From the NCBI GenBank assembly GCA_029865445.1, contig JAOUGY010000134.1:1-9703 (forward strand): a DNA stretch of 9,703 nucleotides. Reading direction: 5' to 3'. Source of the DNA: Acidimicrobiia bacterium. GTDB lineage: Bacteria; Actinomycetota; Acidimicrobiia; Spongiisociales; ZC4RG35. This document shows positions 1-6,500 of the stretch, piece after piece. Positions within the stretch are counted from its first letter, which is position 1, and each line of letters begins with the position of its first letter. A program made the translations under genes and the position numbers. The notes under the pieces are model-generated. The model saw nothing but the letters and a program-made list of their open reading frames with translations. It was not told the DNA's origin and made no database searches.

Positions 1-525
1 GCCGGCCGGCGACCCACGACCGACACCAACGAGACGCTCGATTCGATCGAGTCGATGGCCCAAGAGAACCTGGACACGGCGCGCCGGCTCGTGGAGTCGA
101 GCCGGCCGGTGGAGCTCTCCTCAGCATCACTTCCCGACGCTCTGAGACGCCATCTGCACGAGTCGCTCCCCGACCACGTCGGTGGCTCGGTCAACATCGT
201 GGGGACGCCGCGCCCCCTCCCGGGCTCGGTGGAGACGGTCCTGCTCCGCACAGCCCAGGAAGGGATCCGAAACGCCTGCTCACATGGCGAACCCAGCCGC
301 GTAGACGTCACCCTGTCCTATCTGGGCGATGCGGTGACGCTCGGGGTCAGCGACGACGGTATCGGTCTCGGACCGGGGGAGGTGCACGATCGGGGGACGC
401 TCACGGGAGGCCAGGGACTGGCGACGCTGAGCCGTCGCGTGGAGTCTCTCGACGGACGTCTGCAGATCGGGCCCGGGGAGACGCGAGGTTCGGTCCTCAC
501 CGTGCGATTGCCGGTGGAATCGTGA
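1..525 (+). CDS. Sensor histidine kinase, NarL/DesK-type, C-terminal part (5' end outside window)
   Basis: The reading frame is open from base 1, so the gene begins upstream. What remains is the linker after the dimerisation helices and a complete HATPase_c domain. The segment SMAQENLDTARRLVESSRP resembles the end of the HisKA_3 dimerisation/phosphoacceptor region. The N box is around AQEGIRNACSHGEP, the G1 box is VSDDGIGLG, and the G2 box is GGQGLATLSRRVESLDG. These are the ATP-binding boxes of NarL-type kinases. The phosphoacceptor His and any sensor or membrane segments lie outside the window, so the signal cannot be inferred. The TGA stop overlaps the GTG start of the response regulator gene by 4 bp, which indicates translational coupling and a cognate pair. 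The protein would autophosphorylate with ATP and pass the phosphate to that regulator. Confidence 0.93.
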   Translation, partial: AGRRPTTDTNETLDSIESMAQENLDTARRLVESSRPVELSSASLPDALRRHLHESLPDHVGGSVNIVGTPRPLPGSVETVLLRTAQEGIRNACSHGEPSRVDVTLSYLGDAVTLGVSDDGIGLGPGEVHDRGTLTGGQGLATLSRRVESLDGRLQIGPGETRGSVLTVRLPVES

Positions 526-1148
526 CGATCCGAGTCGTGGTTGCCGATGACCACCCGATCGTCCGCCAGGGGCTCGTCGCGCTGCTGGCTAACGAGCCGG
601 ACATCGAGGTTGTCGCGGACGTTGCCGACGGCCGGGCCGCCGTTTCGGCGGTGCTGGCCGAGGAGCCGGATGTGGTCTTGATGGATCTCAGAATGCCTGA
701 GATGGACGGGGTCGAGGCGACGCGGGCGGTGAGAGCACGCCGTCCCGGCGTTGCCGTCCTGGTGGTAACCACCTACGACACCGACGAGGCAATCGTGCGG
801 GCGGTCGAGGCGGGAGCGGCCGGCTACATGTTGAAAGATTCGCCCACCGATGCGTTGGTCGATGCCGTGCGCAGGGCGGCCGCCGGCGAGACGGTCCTTG
901 CCCCTCCCATCACGAAACGACTCAATGACCGAGACCGGAGGGTGTCCCCCTATGCCCTCACCTCGCGAGAGATCGATGTGCTGCGGGCGGTCGCCGGCGG
1001 AAACACCAACGCCGAGATCGCCGCAAGCCCCTTCATCAGCGAGGCGACCGTGAAGACCCATCTGATCCACATCTTCGAGAAGCTGGCCGTCTCCGATCGA
1101 GCTGCAGCCGTGGCGAGAGCCTACGAACGGGGGTTTCTCTCCATTTAG
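522..1148 (+). CDS. Two-component response regulator, NarL/FixJ family (REC + LuxR-type HTH)
   Basis: This is a 208-residue protein of normal length for the family. The receiver domain covers about residues 3-120, with acidic residues D9 and D10, phosphoacceptor D55 in VVLMDLRMPEMDG, T83/T84, and K105 in AGYMLKDS. A LuxR-type helix-turn-helix covers about 143-206 (LTSREIDVLRAVAGG, then ISEATVKTHLIHIFEKLAV). Phosphorylation should promote dimerisation and DNA binding. The GTG start sits inside the stop of the upstream kinase gene (GTGA overlap) and is the only start that gives the conserved N-terminus VVVADDHPIVRQG. The partner is almost certainly the kinase at 1-525. Its target genes cannot be read from the window. 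The HTH reads AEIAASPFIS where many relatives have AEIA.RLFIS, a minor difference. Confidence 0.96.
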   Translation: MTIRVVVADDHPIVRQGLVALLANEPDIEVVADVADGRAAVSAVLAEEPDVVLMDLRMPEMDGVEATRAVRARRPGVAVLVVTTYDTDEAIVRAVEAGAAGYMLKDSPTDALVDAVRRAAAGETVLAPPITKRLNDRDRRVSPYALTSREIDVLRAVAGGNTNAEIAASPFISEATVKTHLIHIFEKLAVSDRAAAVARAYERGFLSI

Positions 1149-1152
1149 GTTC

Positions 1153-1184
1153 TCGGGCCTCATCCGCGGTCGAGGTGTTCCCGA
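1153..1184. terminator. Hairpin between convergent genes, possible bidirectional terminator
   Basis: In the 56-bp gap between the convergent response regulator and YdeI-family genes, TCGGG and CCTC (1153-1161) pair with GAGG (1172-1175) and CCCGA (1180-1184). This gives 9 bp with a 4-nt bulge and a 10-nt loop. There is no T tract on either side, so intrinsic termination is only a possibility, suggested mainly by the position. Confidence 0.3.
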
Positions 1185-1204
1185 ATCGTCGCTGCCGCCG
1201 ACAA

Positions 1205-1816
1205 TCAGCGGGCCGGTTCGCCGATCGCCGCCTTGTCGACGATTGCCGCGATTCTCTTGGCACGGGTTGTCGCCGTCGCCGCGGCGACCAGCCACCACAG
1301 CATCTGTTTTCGCACGCTCGGCGTGAATCCATCCCACGCCGCACGTGCAGCTTTGTTGGCGTCCAGCGCTCGGGCGAGATCATCGGGCTCGATGAGATCC
1401 TCCACGGAATCCGAGATCGTCCACCAGCCGTTCGCCTTGGCGACCTCGACCGCCCGCCAACCGGCGTCGGTCATGAGACCTGCAGCCTCCATCGTCTCGA
1501 CCCGCGATCGGTTCAATCGGCTCCATGGGCTCTTGGACCGCCTCGGTGTGATGAGTTGGATACTGCGCTCAGGGTCGAGGACGACATTCGTCGAGTCGAT
1601 CCACCCGAAACACAGCGCCTCTTCGACGACCTCCGGATACGGACAACGCGGTTTGCCGGTCGCCGTCCGCCACGAGCACAGCCACACACCGCGTTCGGCG
1701 TCATGGTTTACCTCCAACCACGCCCGCCATTGCGCACGCGACTCGGCGTGATAGATCGGGTAGCCGAATCGCCAGCTCTCCGGATGCTCAGAGGACGTGG
1801 TGGGAACACGACTCAT
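1205..1816 (-). CDS. YdeI/OmpD-associated family protein
   Basis: This 203-residue protein is about the usual length for the YdeI/OmdA family. The family hallmarks are present. The N-terminal part has W30/W33 within SRAQWRAWLEVNHD, then ATGKPRCPYPEVVEEALCFG followed by WID (residues 52-74). The basic segment TPRRSKSPWSRLNRSRVE lies at 90-107. The C-terminal helical part (about 149-203) includes SVRKQMLWWLVAA and TTRAKRIAAIV, matching the family's helical end. No signal peptide or membrane segment is visible, so it is probably cytoplasmic. The biochemical function of the family is not established; some members were named for bacteriocin or stress protection. The ATG at 1816 is the only good start, with no in-frame start just upstream and only a weak ribosome site. 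It converges on the response regulator and diverges from the metallo-hydrolase gene, so it is probably a single-gene unit. Confidence 0.9.
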   Translation of the reverse strand: MSRVPTTSSEHPESWRFGYPIYHAESRAQWRAWLEVNHDAERGVWLCSWRTATGKPRCPYPEVVEEALCFGWIDSTNVVLDPERSIQLITPRRSKSPWSRLNRSRVETMEAAGLMTDAGWRAVEVAKANGWWTISDSVEDLIEPDDLARALDANKAARAAWDGFTPSVRKQMLWWLVAAATATTRAKRIAAIVDKAAIGEPAR

Positions 1817-1940
1817 GAGCGAACCATGATGGCAGCCCTCAGAGTCACGGACACATCCCTCCAGGTCGCTACCCCGCGGCCCGGCGGGAGGTAGGCGCTG
1901 CGCACTAGGTTCAAGATATTCGACCCGAGGAGAGCCGACG

Positions 1941-2720
1941 GTGCCGACAATCGACGTGCTGATGGATGGCCTTCCCCAGCGGACCGGTCAGGGGCTGCTC
2001 GGGTATTGCAGCCTGATCCTGATCGAGGGTGAGAAGCGGACTCTGGTCGACGTGGGACATGTCGGTCGCCGCAACGTGCTGATGGCCGCCCTGGCGGAGC
2101 GGGGGTTGGGGCCTGGCGATGTCGACAGCATCGTGTTGTCGCACTCCCATTGGGACCATTCACAGAACCTGGACGCCTTCGCCAACGCCACCATCTACAT
2201 GCATGCGGACGAGCGTCGCTACTCCAATGCACCCCATCCCAACGACTGGGCGACACCGGCCTGGACGGGGGCGATGCTCTCGATCGAGGATCATCGAATC
2301 GAAACCGTTGAGGACGGCACCTTGCTGGAGCCGGGTGTGGGGATCATGCTCACCCCCGGTCATTCACCAGGCCACATCTCCGTCACGGTGGAAACGGACC
2401 AGGGTTTGGCCGTCATCACCGGCGACGCTCTCCACTACGCTGCGGCCGCCTTGACCCGCAAGAACCCGATCGTCTTCTGGAACGAACAACAGGCGAGCGA
2501 CTCGATCACTCGGGTGGTGGAAACGGCCGATGTCATCTACCCCGGCCACGACCGCCCGTTCCGGCTCCACCACGACGAGATCGTGTACCTGCGCGACTTC
2601 GAGCTCACCCTGGTGAACGTCAGCCTCGACACACCAGGTTTCTCGTTCCAGCCGTCGCCGCCGGCCGTATTCGTGATGGAGGGCATCGAGGAGCAGCGCC
2701 TCCCGGGTGATTCCACTTAG
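1941..2720 (+). CDS. MBL-fold metallo-hydrolase
   Basis: This is a 259-residue metallo-beta-lactamase-fold protein, predicted cytoplasmic because no signal peptide is seen. The full di-metal site is visible: H68, H70, D72 and H73 in LSHSHWDHSQN, H141 in TPGHSPGH, the bridging D162 in ITGDALHY, and H203 in YPGHDRPF. The N-terminal strand with LILIEGEKRTLVDVGH supplies the usual conserved Asp (D37). This pattern is shared by lactonases of the AttM/AhlB type and by many general hydrolases, so the substrate cannot be assigned. Hydrolysis of an ester or lactone is possible. The GTG start is supported by GAGGAG at 1927-1932, 8 bp upstream. The gene stands alone, divergent from the YdeI-family gene across a 124-bp intergenic region in which I could not define promoter boxes with confidence. 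Confidence 0.93.
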   Translation: MPTIDVLMDGLPQRTGQGLLGYCSLILIEGEKRTLVDVGHVGRRNVLMAALAERGLGPGDVDSIVLSHSHWDHSQNLDAFANATIYMHADERRYSNAPHPNDWATPAWTGAMLSIEDHRIETVEDGTLLEPGVGIMLTPGHSPGHISVTVETDQGLAVITGDALHYAAAALTRKNPIVFWNEQQASDSITRVVETADVIYPGHDRPFRLHHDEIVYLRDFELTLVNVSLDTPGFSFQPSPPAVFVMEGIEEQRLPGDST

Positions 2721-3286
2721 CCAGGCGGCCGGACTGCACTTGGATGTCTGGTGCCGGCCGAATCACACCCTGCCCCGCCAGGCATCCATCTCCTGCCTCA
2801 CAAGACACGCGATGCGCGAAGGGCGGTGCCTCGAGTTCAGTTTCCTCCACTCAGCCTCGGGCCTCAGTGGATCCGGTGGCGGCACGGTCGGCTGGTTCGG
2901 CCTCGACCTGACCCTCGACGGGCTCGAACGCCAACTCTCCGCATGACAGTTCGCTGAGCCCCTACCTCTTGCAGACCTGACTTGAGTTGGCCGTAGGTTC
3001 TGTCAAGGGGTTTGTTGGTCGCGTCGAGTTGGGCCTCGTTGAGGCCTGTGCGCGGTCGCCTGGCCGGTGGGTGTGGGTCGTTCCCTTGGGCTCACGCTGA
3101 TCATGCGGCCTGCGGTCGCTGGGCGCGGCCAGTTGGCTCGTCCGAGCTCCGTTGTTGGGTGGGGGGCCGGGCACCAAACTCAGTCCGACGTCACCCGGGG
3201 TGGGTGCGTCACCGTCAGCGCGGTGTCTGCCGGCCTCCCTGACCTGTTGTCCTCCGGGGTGGTGGCGCCGTGGGGAGTTCTGGTCG
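2721..3286. other. Gene-free stretch, left part of an intergenic region with an IS110-type element end
   Basis: I see no convincing gene here. Open frames exist on both strands, as expected at this GC content, but they are low-complexity (rich in Pro, Arg, Thr) and match no family I recognise. The right portion lies directly downstream, on the - strand, of the transposase remnant, so about 3000-3286 is probably the non-coding 3' end of that element. On the - strand a TTGACA (bases 3001-3006) is read after the run CAACAAACCCC. A -35-like box near the terminus is a known feature of IS110-family ends. The exact element boundary could not be set because no second copy or target site is in the window. 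Confidence 0.4.
2726..2760 (+). terminator. GC-rich hairpin just after the metallo-hydrolase gene
   Basis: CGGCCGG (2726-2732) and CCGGCCG (2754-2760) form a perfect 7-bp inverted repeat. It starts 6 bp after the TAG stop and has a 21-nt loop that contains a further GCAC/GTGC pairing option. No T run follows. It is a candidate transcription end by position only. Confidence 0.3.
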
Positions 3287-3560
3287 TCAGGCGGCCCAGC
3301 GGTTGGGGTCCCAGGGTTGCTGGTCGCGGACCATGGCGTAGGCGATCTTGTTCGCACGGTGGGCCATGGCGGTGGTGATGATCCCGCCGGGTTTGCCCCG
3401 GTGGCGCAGCGAGGCGGCGTAGTCCTTGGTGCCAGAGGCCCATGCCGAGACCAACCAGGGCGATACGCAACGGCACGGATCCCTCGCGGGTGATGGCACC
3501 GTCGGCGCCGGACGCCCCTGCAGCCCGATGCAAGCGCGTTGTAAGTTCTTGATGGTCAGC
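3287..3560 (-). pseudogene. IS110-family transposase, truncated and frameshifted C-terminal remnant
   Basis: Two - strand frames together give the C-terminal end of an IS110/IS116/IS902-type transposase. The first frame (about 3557-3429) reads ELTTRLHRAAGASG, then GAITREGSVPLRIALVGLGM and GLWHQ. The second (about 3428-3290) reads KDYAASLRHRGKPGG, then AMAHRANKIAYAMVRDQ and QPWDPNRWAA before a TGA at 3287-3289. The switch between frames falls at about 3424-3432, so a small insertion or deletion has broken the gene. The whole N-terminal DEDD/RuvC-like catalytic domain and most of the serine-containing Tnp domain are missing. The remnant cannot encode a working enzyme. It ends about 10 bp before the start of the large regulator gene, which reads away from it. 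The family call rests on the pattern of the C-terminal motif and on memory of relatives. Confidence 0.72.
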
Positions 3561-3568
3561 TGTTCGGC

Positions 3569-6500
3569 GTGTGGAATGCTTCGGACATGACGGGCAACGA
3601 GCGAGCGGTCCGCGGGGTGGCAGCAAGTGCCTCCGGGCGGTCGGCCGAGCTGCTGAGCTACCGGCTGCTCGGGCCCGTCGAGGTGCTCCGCGACGGTGTA
3701 CCGATCGAGCTCGGCGTGCTCAAGCAGCGAGCGCTGCTGGCGATGCTGTTGATCCACGCCAACCAGGTCGTGTCGACCGATCAGTTGATAGACGAACTTT
3801 GGGCCGGTGACGCGGGCAAGGATCGCCAGAACGCGTTGTGGGTCAACATCTCGCGTCTGCGGTCCACCCTCGAGCCCGATCGCGCCAAGCGCAGCGACGG
3901 CACGGTGCTGGCCACCCGGCCGCCCGGTTATGTCCTGAACGTCGTTCCCGAGCACATCGATGCGGTCAGGTTCGAGGCGCTGACTCGCGAGGGCCGGTCG
4001 CTGCTCGACACCGATCCGGCGTCGGCGTCGTTGGTGTTCAGCGAGGCGCTGTCGCTGTGGCGCGGTCGCGCCTTGGAGGAGTTCACGTTCGAGCCGTTCG
4101 CCGAGGCCGAGGTCGCGCGGCTCGACGAGCTCCGGCTGGCCACCGTCGAGGATCGGATCAATGCCGACTTGCGAACCGGCCGGGCACGTGAGCTGATCGG
4201 CGAGCTCGAGAGCCTGGTCCGCCAACATCCGCTCCGAGAACGACTCACGGCGCACCTGATGCTGGCGCTGCATCGCGCCGGTCGCCAGGGCGACGCGCTC
4301 AGGGCGTTCGGCTCGTTGCGCACTCGGCTCGGTGAGGATCTGGGTCTCGATCCGTCGGAGGAGCTCTGCCGGCTGGAGGAGCGGATCGTGCTTGACGACC
4401 CTGCGTTGCGCGAGGTCGAGGCTGCCAGGGCGCTCGACGGCCGCCCGCAGTCGGGCTTGTCGGTGCGGGGCTACGAGTTGCGCGAGAAGATCGGCGAAGG
4501 GGCGTTGGGCAACGTGTTCCGGGCCTTTCAGCCGGCAGTCGGCCGTGAGGTGGCGATCAAGGTGATTCGGCCCGAGCTGGCGAACGATCCGGGCTTCATC
4601 CGCCGGTTCGAGCGCGAAGCGCAGGCGATCGCCGGGCTGGAGCATCCACAGATCGTGCCGGTGTTCGACTACTGGCGCGAGCCCGATTCGGCATATCTCG
4701 TGATGCGCCGGTTCGAACACGGCAGCCTGTTCGACGCCGTCGAACGGGGCACGATCACCGAGGCATCGGCGATCGGCATGATCGAGCAGGTCGGCGGGGC
4801 GCTCGCGGCCGCACACCGCAAGGGCGTCACCCACGGTGATGTCAAGCCCCGGAACGTGTTGCTCGACGGTGACGGCAACGCCTACCTCGCCGACTTCGGC
4901 ATGTCGTACTCGCCGGAGAGCCGCGGCGCCGGCTCCGGCGATGCGCCCACCGGCCACTTCGCAGCGCCCGAACAGCGTGCGGGCAGGCCGGCGACCACCG
5001 CGTCCGACGTCTATGCCCTCGGGATGCTGGCCCGGTACACGCTACGCGAAGCCTCCGGCCGCGGTGGAGAGCGGCCGGGTGAAGCGGCGAACGATCCGGT
5101 CACCGATGTGATCTCGCTCGCGCTCTCCGAGAACCCAGCCGACCGCTTCCCCGATGCCGATGCCTTCGTTCGCGCCTTGCAGTTCGCACTCGGTGACCGG
5201 CCCGCCGGGCCGCCACCTGCACCGCTCGAGGCGGCCAATCCCTACCGGGGTCTGCGGGCGTTCGGGGAGGACGACGCCGGCCGGTTCTACGGGCGAGAAC
5301 GGCTGGTCGAACGGCTGATCACTCGTCTTGGCTCCACCGGGGCGCAGGGCCGGTTCGTCGTCTTGGTCGGGCCGAGCGGATCCGGGAAGTCGAGCGTCGT
5401 GAGGGCCGGCGTCGTGCCCGCCCTTCGCGAGGGGGCGGTCACCGGGTCGGATCGTTGGTTCATCGTCTCGATGTCGCCGGGGCGGCGTCCGTTCGAGGCG
5501 CTCGAGGATGCACTCCGCAGCATCGCCGTCAGCCCGCCGGTCGACCTCCTCGAGCAGCTCTTGAACCACGGCATCTCCAACGCGGTCCGGTTGCTGATCC
5601 CCGACCCGTCCGCCCAGCTCGTGGTCGTGGTCGACCAGCTCGAGGAGCTGTTCTCGCATGCGGCCCCGGCCGATGCCAACGCCTTCATGACGGCGCTGGC
5701 GGACACGGCGGGCGACCGCTACGCGGGCGTCAAGGTGATCGCCACGCTGCGCGCCGACTTCTACGACCACCCGCTGCGCCACACCGAGTTCGGCGAGCTG
5801 GTGCGGCTCGGCACCGAGGTGATCACGCCGATGAACGCCGAGGAGCTCGAGCGGGCGATCACCGCCCCGGCAGCCGAGGTCGGGGTGCCGTTCGAATCCG
5901 GGTTGGTGGCGGTGATCGCCTCCGACATGGCCGGCCAGCCGACGGCGCTCCCACTGATGCAGTACGCGCTCACCGAGCTGTTCGAGCGACGCTCGGGGTC
6001 GGTCATCACCACATCTGCGTACCGTGAGCTCGGCGGCGTCTCGGCAGCCCTCGCCCGCCGGGCCGACGCCCTGTATCAGGGCCTCGATGCGACCGATCGT
6101 GAGCATGCCCGTGAGGTGTTCCTGCGTCTCGTGACGCTGAACGACGGGTCGGCCGACACCCGCCGTCGGGCGCTCGCCACCGAGGTGACCGAGTCGGGTG
6201 GTGGCGACGTGTCGGGTGTGCTCGACGTGTTCGGGCGGGCCCGGCTGCTCACGTTCGATCGTGACCCGGTCACTCGCGGCCCGACCGTCGAGATCGCCCA
6301 CGAGGCGCTGCTCACCGAGTGGACCCGTCTGCGTGACTGGATCGACGACGCCCGTGCCGACATCCGGTCGCAGCGTCGGCTGGCGGCCGCCGCAGCGGAA
6401 TGGCGCGAGCGCGACCGCGACCCCGAGTTCGTGCTCACCGGCGCCCGGCTCGGCCGCTACGACGGCTGGCTCGATCATCCGCCGGTTCGCCTCACCGCCC

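Noticed and set aside
1175..1894. 239-codon + strand frame
   Set aside because: Antisense to the YdeI-family gene, which has strong family motifs; no family similarity of its own.
2707..2946. Short + strand frame (79 codons) overlapping the end of the metallo-hydrolase gene
   Set aside because: No ribosome site of note, no family recognised and unremarkable composition. It could be a small or decayed gene but cannot be supported.
2962..3357. 131-codon - strand frame over the element end
   Set aside because: Pro/Thr/Arg/Ser-rich low-complexity sequence out of frame with the transposase remnant; read as non-coding.
3287..4957. Long - strand frame opposite the regulator's SARP and kinase region
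   Set aside because: Most of it is the antisense shadow of a gene with clear domains. Only its last part, left of about 3430, carries real transposase sequence, and that is reported as the remnant.
5042..6478. 478-codon - strand frame
   Set aside because: Antisense to the nSTAND1 domain with its Walker motifs; composition (His, Arg, Gly, Asp rich) is that of a high-GC shadow frame.
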